Shown here: one piece after another, positions 1 to 8,167 of the stretch
How positions within the stretch are numbered: the stretch's first letter is position 1
How the letters are laid out: each line of letters begins with the position of its first letter
Source: Stramenopiles sp. TOSAG23-3
Lineage: Eukaryota > Sar
Length of the DNA stretch: 17,620 bases
Reading direction: 5' to 3'
NCBI GenBank assembly: GCA_900128585.1
Contig: LT642445.1
Coordinates: 1 to 17,620, forward strand
The notes under the pieces: model-generated
Told to the model about the DNA's origin: nothing
Seen by the model: the letters and a program-made list of their open reading frames with translations, nothing else
Database searches by the model: none
Made by a program: the position numbers and the translations under genes

Positions 1-587
1 TATAATCATCATTCATATTATTTTTCTTATTATTATTTTTCTTATTATTAATTGACAATTGAGAATAAATCAGAAGAAGAAGAAGGAAGAGGAAGATATA
101 AAATATACGATAATATACGACGTGACGTATAAGCTGGTATACTCGTATATATTAAGAAGAGAAAAAATAAAATATGGTCCAGAATTCTCATATTTTTTTA
201 CACTTTTTTTTAAAAAATAATAATAATAAATTCGTTAATCTCTCGTATAATATATATAGACTAATTATAAGTATTTAAATGCATAGTCTTATTTTACCTG
301 TACTACCGAAGGGACGTGTCATCATCACCCTCTTAATAAAATTTATAACGTATAAATAAATGTTGGGTAAGTTATTTTTCTCTTTGCGCCAAAGAAGAAC
401 ACATTTTCACCTGGTTTGTTTGTAAACTTCGTATTACCTAATTACATATGAATGATTAGAAAATTGAAAGGTTTGTTTTTTACATCATTGGAAAGTTTAA
501 CAAAGGTTGAATTCATTGCCCTGCATCGACGACGTTCTCGATCATTCGCTGTACGACCAGGAGTTTCTCTGACGTAGTAAAACGAAA
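1..587. other. AT-rich 5' flank of the BTB-like gene
   Basis: No reading frame worth reporting. The stretch is very AT-rich, with TTA/ATT microsatellite runs at the left edge, purine-rich GAAGAAGAAG around 70-95 and a poly-T/poly-A patch near 195-225. Base composition rises toward the coding start at 588, as expected for a promoter and 5' leader. I see no convincing TATA element that can be told apart from the AT background, and no copy of the 3'-flank repeat family found elsewhere in the window. Confidence 0.5.
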
Positions 588-2531
588 ATGACCGATTTGT
601 CCTTCTTAGACCATGAAACCTCTCACTTCATCGATGACAACCTGGACTTCTCGGACTTCGATGAGGACATGGACGTAGAGGAAAATGAAGCATTCAGCAA
701 AATTGTAAGCGAACAAATGGCCAGCATAGTGTCCAAAGATGTTCCAGTGGAAAACACAACGGAACAAAACGATGGCTTTCAGAATGCCTTGCTAGGTTTG
801 ATCGGTTTTGTAAAGAACGGAGAAGAACTCTTCCAGACGGCGCACAGCATATCTCTTTTAGATGACTTGAAAATCTGCTTTACTCACGAAACAGATCCTG
901 AGAGGAAATTTTATACCTCTGCAAAAGATGCCTGCCACGTCTCGGCGGTGTTCCACAAGCTCGTATCCTCCGCATCGCTGCCATTTGATGAAGAATCATC
1001 GTCGTATCAAATTGGCCTGACAAAGGTCGAATGTGACTTCGAATCCATGGAAGTCTTCGCTCTGTTGTGCCGATCAAATGTGGACGACATGGACATGGGT
1101 GCATTGAAATTTTGGAAAGCCCTGCCACTGGTGAAAAAATTCGATTGCCCCGGTATGCAAAGCATAATCTATTCCCATATTGAACGCGAGCCGACGATAG
1201 ACAGCATGGCCGAGTACGATGCGCTATTCCCCAATACGATGTGGAGCATTACTGCGCTGCAGTTCCTAGCGCGAGAAATCGCGCTGGTCAACAGCAGCGA
1301 GAAACATGTCCTAAAGAGCCGATTAAGCCTGTACGAGACGTTTTCCAAGACGACGCTGTTGCGCATCATGGTGCACATGGCAAATGTGCAGAAAGGTATT
1401 GCCAACGAGGCTAAGAAGAGAATCCAGGAAGCGGACTTGAGGACGGAAAAAATCCAAAAATCCCTTCAAGATATTCGTGAGGAAGCTAGGGCCCAGATTT
1501 TTCACGCCCGCAAAGAGGCCGAGAACAATGTGATGGCTGCGAAAGAACGGGCAATGGCCAGGTTCGTAGATGCAAAGCGGGTCCAAAAGATTGCCTCGGA
1601 GAAGGCTAGAGAAATAGAAAACAAAGCCCAGATAGCCAAAGAGGCTAGCGCACGGGCTTTGGAGGAGCTGCTGCGCCACCAGGAGGCGGTAAAACGATTG
1701 TCGGAGAAGGCCAAACAAATGAAGGTCCAGGCGGCACAAACGACCGCTCTCGCGGAAGAAGCTAGGGTCGAAGAGCAAAAACATGCCCAGCAGTTTGCAT
1801 TGGCTAGCCTAACGGCGTTAGAAATTAAAGACAGCGGGGGTGGAAAGGACGACGTAGCGTTTGAGAAGGCATATAAAAATACACCATTGGCCCGGGGATC
1901 GCCCGCTTTGAAGGATATTCGAAAGGGCGAGTCGAAGCAGGAGGGTGGCGAAGATGAGGACTTGCTTGTGAAATTTTACAACAAACCCCTGACAATAAAT
2001 GATTTGGTTGAGAGTATGTCGTTGTCGCCAAGTTCTTACCACCGGAGGAGTAGGAACGGCGAGACGGAGCCCTCGACTCCTGCGCGCAAGGAATCGGCTA
2101 TGGAAGATGTTGTTCCATTGAACAACACCGAGACCCTTGCAGCACAAACCCCAGAAGTTGAAGAATCGGAGGAGAGAGCGACGTTTTCGTCCTTTGCCAA
2201 CAATTCGATCGACATAACAGCCGCCTTTTCCGCTGCGTTCGAAACTGACTTATCAACGATTGGCAGCCCTGATGAAGCGAGCAGGGGCGTGGAGCTCCCG
2301 CTAGAAAATGGTAGTGTTGAAGACCATGTTGTTCAAGACAAAGTGCCTACAACTCTGCCAGTGGCTGTTGCGCAAGAGCCAGAGGTGGTGAGCGAGGCGC
2401 CAGACACGGCGACAGAAAAGCCAGACACAGCGGCAGAAAAGCCAGAGGCACCGGCGCCGGTAGAGGGCGAGGATGATAGTTCGACAACCGGTGACGACGG
2501 TTCGGACGGCGACGAAAACTTTAGTCTTTAA
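588..2531 (+). CDS. BTB-like domain plus long coiled coil, acidic disordered tail (647 aa)
   Basis: I do not recognise the exact family. Seen: an acidic, low-complexity N-terminus (residues 1-60); a globular part at about 90-200 whose pattern fits a divergent BTB/POZ fold (VFHKLVSS, then CDFESMEVFALLC, then ALPLVKKFDCPGMQSIIYSHI); a helical stretch to about 265; and a long Ala/Glu/Lys/Arg-rich coiled coil at about 266-408. A disordered Ser/Pro/Glu-rich tail ends in near-repeats of PDTA(T/A)EKP and an acidic C-terminus. Known: BTB domains dimerise and often serve as adaptors for cullin-3 ubiquitin ligases. Inference: a cytoplasmic or nuclear scaffold. The start is the first ATG of the frame, preceded by AACGAAA, with A at -3. 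It converges on the small secreted-protein gene. The reading frame is secure; the BTB call is moderate. Confidence 0.85.
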   Translation: MTDLSFLDHETSHFIDDNLDFSDFDEDMDVEENEAFSKIVSEQMASIVSKDVPVENTTEQNDGFQNALLGLIGFVKNGEELFQTAHSISLLDDLKICFTHETDPERKFYTSAKDACHVSAVFHKLVSSASLPFDEESSSYQIGLTKVECDFESMEVFALLCRSNVDDMDMGALKFWKALPLVKKFDCPGMQSIIYSHIEREPTIDSMAEYDALFPNTMWSITALQFLAREIALVNSSEKHVLKSRLSLYETFSKTTLLRIMVHMANVQKGIANEAKKRIQEADLRTEKIQKSLQDIREEARAQIFHARKEAENNVMAAKERAMARFVDAKRVQKIASEKAREIENKAQIAKEASARALEELLRHQEAVKRLSEKAKQMKVQAAQTTALAEEARVEEQKHAQQFALASLTALEIKDSGGGKDDVAFEKAYKNTPLARGSPALKDIRKGESKQEGGEDEDLLVKFYNKPLTINDLVESMSLSPSSYHRRSRNGETEPSTPARKESAMEDVVPLNNTETLAAQTPEVEESEERATFSSFANNSIDITAAFSAAFETDLSTIGSPDEASRGVELPLENGSVEDHVVQDKVPTTLPVAVAQEPEVVSEAPDTATEKPDTAAEKPEAPAPVEGEDDSSTTGDDGSDGDENFSL

Positions 2532-2817
2532 GACAGAAATTGAAAACTAAAGTATATAAGACAACAATGTATAGAGCATTATAAGGACAGACAGCTCATT
2601 TCGTAGGTTTCAATTTATAAAAACAAGAAAATTGGCTGTTATTTAATTTATATAAGCATATTTACGCACACAGCCTTTTAATTTTGGCCGCATTACCCAC
2701 TTTTACCGACCCAACACAAAAATTGAAAAAAACTCCACGCCGAAGAAACGTGCTTTAAACGTCCACGGCCCACGCACCCACCCTCTCGCTCGGCTGCTGG
2801 CGCAGCCCAGGTTTTGA
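2532..2817. other. Convergent intergenic spacer holding a TIR-element fragment
   Basis: This is the shared 3' flank of the BTB-like gene and the secreted-protein gene. The left half is AT-rich and contains a copy of the recurrent AAAATTGGCTGTTATTTAA sequence. The right half, toward 2818, is GC-richer, with CCCACGCACCCACCCTC-type pyrimidine/CA-rich sequence. No coding potential was seen. Confidence 0.6.
2619..2675 (+). repeat. Short copy of the GGCTGTT terminal-inverted-repeat family
   Basis: Bases 2619-2646 repeat, almost without change, the sequence seen at 15544 and 15810 and, inverted, at the right end of the 6691-6907 element. About 30 bases further on, ACAGCC at 2670-2675 is the inverse of GGCTGT at 2634-2639. 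The copy could thus be a heavily deleted element with both ends, although six bases of inverse match can arise by chance. Confidence 0.6.
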
Positions 2818-3231
2818 TCACTTGAAGAAGCACTGTGCCCACCCCGTCATGATATTTGCACACTTTGCGTTTGGTTCTGTGATGGCGTCAAATGACGGCC
2901 CAATGGAGTCCACGATAGGGTGTGAAAAATCTGTAAATACGTGTTTGGTCACTTTCGTTTTATGAAGAAAATATAGTAACCGTCGCCTCCCCTTCTCGGC
3001 GGTGTCCTTTCTGTGTAATTCCAGCGTCTTGTCTATTAATCTATTCGCCAGCTCTTCCGCAATAACTTCAGCAATTCTATCGTCCTTCGTTGCGGCGTCG
3101 CTAGGGAATATGTGCTCAAGCCCCAGCGACCCTTCCATACGCTTGGACAACTCCGTTTGTGCCCTCGCCGCCCTCACGTTCGTTGTGATCATATCTACCA
3201 GCAGTATGAGCAGGCAAAAGAACGTTCTCAT
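2818..3231 (-). CDS. Small secreted or endomembrane protein (137 aa), unknown family
   Basis: No family recognised. Seen: a typical signal peptide at residues 1 to about 21-24 (MRT, then FFCLLILLVDM, then small residues NVRAARA giving plausible cleavage sites). After it comes a mature part of about 115 residues with a charged, helical centre (DDRIAEVIAEELANRLIDKT, then RKDTAEKGRRR). There are two cysteines near the C-terminus (CANIMTGWAQC), which could form a disulfide. No membrane segment lies beyond the signal. The start ATG is the one that places the hydrophobic stretch at the very N-terminus. The gene converges with the BTB-like gene and ends 286 bp from it. Support for coding is the signal-peptide architecture plus balanced composition; the open frame is short enough that a spurious ORF is not excluded. 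Confidence 0.55.
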   Translation of the reverse strand: MRTFFCLLILLVDMITTNVRAARAQTELSKRMEGSLGLEHIFPSDAATKDDRIAEVIAEELANRLIDKTLELHRKDTAEKGRRRLLYFLHKTKVTKHVFTDFSHPIVDSIGPSFDAITEPNAKCANIMTGWAQCFFK

Positions 3232-3766
3232 CCTGTAAAATGCAAGCCGTAGACACTTGAATGGCTTTGTCCTTTCAACAGAATTGTTGCTGTTCGCCTT
3301 TTAAGGCAATGCCTGCTTTTCCGGGGGTTTATAAACAATATACATGGCGTGAGAATCAACTAGTAGCATTTCTATACAAAAGAAGAGGAAATGTTAGTTA
3401 CTAATCCTAATATTCTCAAGTCCGTCGTCGTCGGTGTTCGTAGTACTACTCGTATCATCAATATATAAGAAGAGGCTGATGATGATAAGACTACGGTACC
3501 GGCAGTAGTATCACATCAGTCATATCTATACTATTTTACCTATAACTATATAAAGTAATAAGACTTTCGAGAAGGACTGCAAGCAACATATTTTTAATTT
3601 AATCTCAAAATCCCCCCCACACTCTCCTTCTAAAATTCTTCCTTTTTTTCCGTAAAATAATAAATACCCTCTTCTATAACCCTAAAATAACTCTCTCCTC
3701 TCTAAAAAAATAAATAAAAAACTAAAATGTTTAACTTAAAAAAATTGGAAGACTCAGGACTTGCTC
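3232..3766. other. Spacer between two minus-strand genes
   Basis: This holds the upstream region of the secreted-protein gene (right after 3231) and the 3' flank of the lysine-rich protein gene (left of 3767). It contains GTCGTCGTCGG near 3423-3434, a C-run and pyrimidine-rich tract around 3610-3690, and AT-rich filler. It is the only 3' flank in the window where I find no copy of the GGCTGTT repeat family. Confidence 0.5.
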
Positions 3767-5002
3767 TTAGTCGATATCTTGGCGGTAACATTCCATAATG
3801 TCTGTCATGTCCATGTTTGGATCCAACCTGTCCCGAAAATTCGGCATCAACGGTCCACCTACGGGCAAGATGTCAGATTCCTGAGAGAAGACGAAGTCTG
3901 GCTCTTTGGGGGCGTCCTGAATATTCGGGGCCAACGATCCAGTCACGAGCGGAGGGAAATATTTGTTCAAGTCCCAGTATTCCTTCGACTGGGAATCTGA
4001 ATCAAACACGTCTTTCTGAACTTTATCCCCAATGTTAAATTCATCACCCAGCACCCCATCACCCACAGGTTCGAATTTTACCGTAACTCTCCTCACCTCC
4101 CCTTTGTTCAGCTTATCAACAGACTTGCTGGGTGTGCATTCCGAGTGTCCCTCTGCTGCCGATGATGAGATGGTTTTCGCAACAAGGTTTGTGCCTGCTG
4201 GCACATCGTCCGTGTCATCTTCGCGCATTTTCACGTCCCCCGTCTGGAAGTAAACGTCCTTCTCGTCGTCCGTCTCATCGTCTGTCTCCTCGTCTACTTC
4301 CTTTTCGGGCAAGGCTGCCACCACCTTTTCCTTCTTCACCGTCTTCCCTTTCCCCTTCTTCCCAGTCTTGGTTTCAACCTTCTTCCCCGCCTTCGCTTTT
4401 GCTTTCTGCGCCGTCTTGGTTTTTGCCTTCTTCGAAGTCTTGGTTATTACCTTCTTCGACGTCTTGTTTTTAACCACCTTCGTTGGCACCTTGGCTTTAC
4501 CTTTTGCTTTTGCATTCGCAAATTCCCGATAATGGTTGATTGTATGCTTGTCGTCTTTGTATTGAACCCTATCCCAGCCGCCCTGGTTTCTCGGCTTTTT
4601 GAAATGGTACATGGCGATGAATTTTGTAAACCCCGAGACTGCCCCGAACGTTTGTTGCTGGTTGCTCTGAGCAAAAAAATCAAGCAACTTGTGGTCCGTG
4701 TGTGTCTTGCTCTTACGACTGTCCTTTACAAGGCCCACGCACTTGACCATACCATTTCCCAATAAGATTGCGTAGTACGATTTAACAGGGATCTTCCCCG
4801 CCGCAGGTGCCTTCGTGCCCATTATTCGGTAGTCCACATGTAACACATTCCCATCGAGCCAATTGAAGTCCGGCTTTAAGCCGTGTTCAAAACATCTCTT
4901 CATCTCGTTAATTGACTTTAACTTTCTCTCCTCGGGTATCCTTTTCTTTCCCTTCGCGACCTTCTTCTTCCTCCCCCGTTTTACTTGCGACTGTTTCGGC
5001 AT
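3767..5002 (-). CDS. Lysine-rich, acidic-tailed probable nuclear protein (411 aa)
   Basis: No family recognised. Seen: a strongly basic N-terminus (RGRKKKVAKGKKR, residues 9-21) that reads as a nuclear or nucleolar targeting signal; a globular part at about 30-165 with aromatic and glycine-rich segments (WLDGNVLHVDYRIMG, SYYAILLGNGMVKCVGLV, FTKFIAMYHFKKP); a Lys/Ala/Thr tract at 165-226 built from loose T-K-x-x-K-K repeats, like histone H1 tails; an acidic stretch at 236-268 (DEETDDETDDE); and a disordered tail with a PNFRDRLDPNMDMTDIMECY ending. Inference: it binds nucleic acid or chromatin through the basic tract. The start is the first ATG, directly before the basic segment. It is transcribed away from CCDC25 across a 920 bp spacer. 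The ORF is secure; the function is not. Confidence 0.85.
   Translation of the reverse strand: MPKQSQVKRGRKKKVAKGKKRIPEERKLKSINEMKRCFEHGLKPDFNWLDGNVLHVDYRIMGTKAPAAGKIPVKSYYAILLGNGMVKCVGLVKDSRKSKTHTDHKLLDFFAQSNQQQTFGAVSGFTKFIAMYHFKKPRNQGGWDRVQYKDDKHTINHYREFANAKAKGKAKVPTKVVKNKTSKKVITKTSKKAKTKTAQKAKAKAGKKVETKTGKKGKGKTVKKEKVVAALPEKEVDEETDDETDDEKDVYFQTGDVKMREDDTDDVPAGTNLVAKTISSSAAEGHSECTPSKSVDKLNKGEVRRVTVKFEPVGDGVLGDEFNIGDKVQKDVFDSDSQSKEYWDLNKYFPPLVTGSLAPNIQDAPKEPDFVFSQESDILPVGGPLMPNFRDRLDPNMDMTDIMECYRQDID
4325..4510 (-). repeat. Lysine-rich degenerate repeat tract inside the 411-aa protein gene
   Basis: This codes residues 165-226, about 62 residues dominated by Lys, Thr and Ala in loose 6-9 residue units (KNKTSKK, TKTSKK, TKTAQKAK, TKTGKKGK). 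On the plus strand it appears as repeated CTTCTTC(G/C) with GTCTTGGTT. The unit is shorter and more regular than the rest of the protein, so it probably grew by slippage. It resembles the DNA-binding tails of linker histones without being one. Confidence 0.75.
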
Positions 5003-5922
5003 ACTTTGGTTTGCTTCGCTGCTGCGAGTTCCTAAGGCAAAGATAAGTCTTGAAAAATAAAGAGTCAGGAGACGTAGAAAAGAACTTCAAGCGCTTTGGG
5101 GTGGTAAATGCTGACTGGGCAAAAAACGGCTTAACTGCCTGGGTTGTTTCTTCCTTTTCCTTTCTTTATTATTACTTTTTATTTGCTCTTGACGAACGCC
5201 TAACAGCTCTCGTCCAGCTAAACAAAACCCTTTCAAGTTCCTTTGTTTTTGTTGTTGGTGGTGGTGTACTACTACTACGAAGTAAAAAAGTGAAAGTGAT
5301 GAATGAGGAGAAGATGATGAAGAAGCTGAAGAAGATGATTTTGGCCGCGGTAGATGCTATTCCCATATAGAAAAATGGTAGACACCCACTCATTGATTCA
5401 TTTTTTCTGTTCGGAAGGAATTTAAGAACAAATATATTCTAATTAATAATACAAGTATAATATATACAGTGCACATAGGGCAATGAACAATTGTAGTAGA
5501 TATTCTTACAAGTACACTGTATATAGGGAATTATTATAAAACTAAGAAGGAATTCATTTGTATTGATGCTATGTACTCGTAATAAGCTGTATAGAAAAAC
5601 AAAACTGAAAGAGTTCTTGAGTCACGAGATTTAAGAGAACCCGCGAAATGGCATGAAGGAGTTAGGATAAGGGTATATCAGTCGTCCGGGCGGCGGGCGG
5701 CGCGATCATCCATCGGCGAGATCGATCATCATCATTTTTTTTCAATAATCTGTGTGTTACTAGAGAATTACAACATACAAGTAGATGATAAAAAGAAGAA
5801 AATAATTTGGTTTTCTTTTGCATTGAAGTCATTGATTAATTCTGATATAATGTAAAAGAGAAAAGGTTAGGTTCTATCGCGCTCAAAAAAAGTTAAAGAC
5901 GGTTGGCTTGACACAAAGGATC
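5003..5922. promoter_or_regulatory. 920 bp divergent promoter region (lysine-rich protein gene / CCDC25)
   Basis: This is the shared upstream region of two head-to-head genes, so it must contain both promoters. Next to 5002 lies moderately GC sequence, then T-rich/pyrimidine tracts (5150-5185) and GGTGGTGGTG near 5257. A long AT-rich middle follows (5395-5640), then a sharp GC-rich patch at about 5686-5730. Open frames across 5050-5370 have no ATG near their upstream end and no recognisable product, so I read the area as non-coding. No member of the GGCTGTT repeat family is present. Confidence 0.5.
5686..5730. other. GC-rich patch with direct GGGCGGC repeats upstream of CCDC25
   Basis: About 45 bases, with consecutive GGGCGGC units (5687-5702) followed by GATC-containing ATCGATC motifs, stand out in a spacer that is otherwise about 70% AT. 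It lies about 200 bp before the CCDC25 ATG. It could be a promoter-proximal element or 5' leader sequence; nothing in the sequence alone decides this. Confidence 0.4.
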
Positions 5923-6621
5923 ATGGTATTTTTTTACACGCTGGGTGAGAAAGCGACGAAGCGCGGGTTTAAGGTGTACATGGGGCGGGATAAGTTTGAA
6001 AACGAGGAGCTTTTGGAAATAGGTGGGTGGCCGGAAGATGTTTGGTTTCACGTTGACAACTTATCTTCTGCGCACGTATATTTGAGATGCCCGCTGGGGA
6101 TGACGTGGGACAAGTTACCTCCCGCTGTGGTTAACCAGTGCTGCCAGATTGTGAAGAACAATTCCATTGAGGGTTGCAAACGGGCAGAAGTCGCTGTCAT
6201 ATACACTCCGTTCCCTAATTTGCACAAAGACCCCCAGACTATGCAAGTAGGTGCCGTAGCCTATCACGACCGAAAGAAAGTGAAGCGTGTTATGGTTAAG
6301 AAGAACAGGGAACTGGTGAAAAAGCTAGAAAAAACGAAATCGGCAGACACTGCCGTGGACCATGCAAAAGAGCGGACACGGCGGGACGAGGAAGAGACGA
6401 GGCGAAACAAGAAAGCGTTCAAAAAGGCAAAGCAGGAAGAGGCTGCACTGTTGAAGCGCCGGAAGGAAGACTCCTATGCGAAAAGTTATGATCGCCTGTT
6501 CGAAGATGATGACGCAATGGAGGCTCACTCGAACCAGAAGAAATCGGCGATGGAATACGCCGAAGAAGACGAAGACGATGAAGACGATTTCAACATGGAC
6601 GATTTGGGGGATCTCTTATGA
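5923..6621 (+). CDS. CCDC25: CCDC25-like coiled-coil protein (NFACT-R/DUF814 domain), 232 aa
   Basis: Recognised from the hallmark MVF(F/Y) start, the YMGRDKFENEELL block (residues 19-31) and the WPEDVWFHVDNLSSAHVYLR block (36-55), then NNSIEGCK (79-86) and VIYTPFPNLHK (92-102), all in family order. These make up the NFACT-R fold, shared with the C-terminal RNA-binding domain of NEMF/Rqc2 proteins. A basic helical/coiled-coil region (115-185) and an acidic tail (EEDEDDEDDFNMDDLGDLL) follow. The usual CCDC25 length is about 208; the excess here is mainly tail. I start at ATG 5923 (GATCATGG context) because family members begin MVF; the frame upstream to 5908 has only TTG. The role in protists is unproven; mammalian CCDC25 has been reported as a membrane receptor for extracellular DNA. 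The gene is head-to-head with the lysine-rich gene and convergent with the F-box gene. Confidence 0.95.
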   Translation: MVFFYTLGEKATKRGFKVYMGRDKFENEELLEIGGWPEDVWFHVDNLSSAHVYLRCPLGMTWDKLPPAVVNQCCQIVKNNSIEGCKRAEVAVIYTPFPNLHKDPQTMQVGAVAYHDRKKVKRVMVKKNRELVKKLEKTKSADTAVDHAKERTRRDEEETRRNKKAFKKAKQEEAALLKRRKEDSYAKSYDRLFEDDDAMEAHSNQKKSAMEYAEEDEDDEDDFNMDDLGDLL

Positions 6622-7025
6622 TCGAGACCATTTAAAACCAAAATATAAAACTGCTGTTCTTTAAAATTTATTCAAAATTCTAACGAACATTTTGGCTGTT
6701 ATTTTAAGTAAAATTAAGTTTTATCTTCTTCACATATACACCGCGAAAGTGAATCTGCTCCTTTTGTCCATTAAAGGTTTACGTTCCTTTTCATATACTG
6801 CGAACTTATTTCTGCTCCTAAAATGTCTAAATCTAGATTTCAGTTCGCAGTACATTAATTTTAATTTTACTTAAAAACAAATTATACTTAAATAACAGCC
6901 AATTTTCTTGTTTTAAAAAGACAAATAACGTATGTCAAGTTCGTTAATCATACTTTTCGTAAGTAGTACTTTTTTTTTGTACTTTTATATAAAACCGATA
7001 TGTCTCTTGTCCGATGTGGTTGAGA
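6622..7025. other. Convergent spacer between CCDC25 and the F-box/SUKH gene
   Basis: AT-rich spacer of 404 bp, more than half of it occupied by one MITE-like element (6691-6907). The remaining bases are short AT-rich 3' flanks, including a poly-T tract near 6969-6977. The open frame at 6692-6874 lies wholly inside the element and is not credible as a gene. Confidence 0.6.
6691..6907. mobile_element. MITE-like non-autonomous element with terminal inverted repeats (~217 bp)
   Basis: The left end reads TTGGCTGTTATTTTAAGTA (6692-6710). The right end, read on the minus strand from 6907, is TTGGCTGTTATTTAAGTA, an 18 of 19 match with a one-base gap. A second inverted pair lies inside: TACTGCGAAC near 6796 and GTTCGCAGTA near 6842. 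The internal block 6742-6814 recurs almost exactly at 15724-15794. There is no coding capacity, which is the usual state of a miniature inverted-repeat element mobilised in trans. I could not define a clear target-site duplication: both sides are T/A-rich (TTTT left, AATTTT right). The superfamily is therefore open. Confidence 0.75.
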
Positions 7026-7994
7026 CTATGGGGTTAGCGACGCGAGAAAGGAAAACCAGTTATCGTACAGTAGAGTCCTGGTCATCCCAAGGGGTGAACT
7101 AATCCCTACTGGATGGTTTTTGTGGCTTAAATCTATATACATGAATCTCTGATCAAAGCTTGTCCCAGTGCAAACAGGCAAGATGCTTCTGTTTACAGAC
7201 TTTCCCAGCCTTCTTTTTGCACTTTCGGGAGATAAGTTCTTTAATCTCGTCGCTTGAAGACCAAATGCCTGGAGACGTTTGTAAATATTTACAATTTTTT
7301 CAAGGCTCAAGAAGAAAAGCCCATCGCCTATCAACGAATTCCCAGAAAAATTAATCTCCTGGCCGTCATGAACGAAAACAGAAGCCAAGAATTGAATTGG
7401 TAGCTTTTGTCCAAAAATCTGGCTTTCGATTTCCCGAACATTTTGCATGACTGCGCCCTTTCTCAGCCCCAACGATGCTCTATTGGAGCAGTTATAAATG
7501 TTTTCCCATAACCGCCTGGATGTATACAAGGAATGTGAATACTCAACGTACTCTTCGAATGGGTGAAGTTTCAAACGCCTAGAAATCCCTCGTCCTTGGA
7601 AAAAATTCTTCGCGAAATAGTCACATTCGTCGATTCCGACGCGTACACGTAACCTAGATGACAGGACAGAAATTCCGTGGTATTCATGCACTGGAAGAAA
7701 CTTTCCGATGATATCAAAAATTTCGGACGAAATGGTCTCCAAACCAATCGCTTGCGGCTCGGCGAGGGCGCCCGGCTTCGGCAACAGTACAACACGTCCG
7801 CCCACGTTCGTGTGAGGTTGGACGGACAGAAATGCCCCAGGAGGAGCGTCGCACTCAACCGGCAATTTCCTGCTTGCAATCCAAACGCACTTTCCAGCCA
7901 TTGCTTCGTTACATATATGCGTAATATCGTCCGTAAGAATATGTATGAGTTTATGTGCAATAAATTTCAGAATTAACAGGTGCCGGTCTTTCAT
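7026..7994 (-). CDS. F-box protein with C-terminal SMI1/KNR4 (SUKH)-like domain (322 aa)
   Basis: Seen: an F-box-like segment at about 86-120 (ISSEIFDIIGKFLPVHEY, then SVLSSRLRVRV), matching the pattern LP.EI...I...L...D......V.rRl. From about 163 comes a region that follows the SMI1/KNR4 layout: W163, then REIESQIFGQKLPIQFL (187-203), VHDGQE (208-213), GDGLFFLSLEKI (223-234), ILPV at 271, a strand MYIDLS (285-290) and a final FSFLASL. Known: F-box proteins recruit substrates to SCF ubiquitin ligases through Skp1. The same pairing of F-box and SUKH occurs in animal FBXO3 and plant SKIP16, which add an ApaG domain that is absent here. About 85 N-terminal residues have no recognisable domain. 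The start is the first ATG of the frame. SUKH assignment rests on pattern only. Confidence 0.75.
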   Translation of the reverse strand: MKDRHLLILKFIAHKLIHILTDDITHICNEAMAGKCVWIASRKLPVECDAPPGAFLSVQPHTNVGGRVVLLPKPGALAEPQAIGLETISSEIFDIIGKFLPVHEYHGISVLSSRLRVRVGIDECDYFAKNFFQGRGISRRLKLHPFEEYVEYSHSLYTSRRLWENIYNCSNRASLGLRKGAVMQNVREIESQIFGQKLPIQFLASVFVHDGQEINFSGNSLIGDGLFFLSLEKIVNIYKRLQAFGLQATRLKNLSPESAKRRLGKSVNRSILPVCTGTSFDQRFMYIDLSHKNHPVGISSPLGMTRTLLYDNWFSFLASLTP

Positions 7995-8167
7995 GTTTAC
8001 AAAATACAGAAAAAGAAGTTCTTCTTTCGATCGACTTCAGTTCACTTTGGTTGCTTAAATTATTTTTAATTATTATAATAATAACTAACCACGTAACACC
8101 ATCCCATACGTACAACACCATTCACCTCCTTCCTTCCTTTTAAATTCCGTTCTTCTCAGTTTTACCG

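Noticed and set aside
1323-1784. 153-residue minus-strand frame inside the BTB-like gene
   Set aside because: It is antisense to the coiled-coil coding region, whose repetitive Ala/Glu codons keep the opposite strand open; the composition is not protein-like.
4068-4080. GGTTCGAAT resembling a tRNA T-arm
   Set aside because: It lies inside the 411-residue gene and no acceptor, D or anticodon stems can be matched around it.
5050-5370. 106-residue plus-strand open frame in the divergent spacer
   Set aside because: It opens at TTG with no ATG until near its end, is low in complexity (Phe/Leu, then Lys/Met runs) and lies in the promoter region of two genes.
6692-6874. 60-residue frame in the 6691-6907 element
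   Set aside because: It lies within a short AT-rich inverted-repeat element, has a non-ATG start and shows no transposase feature.
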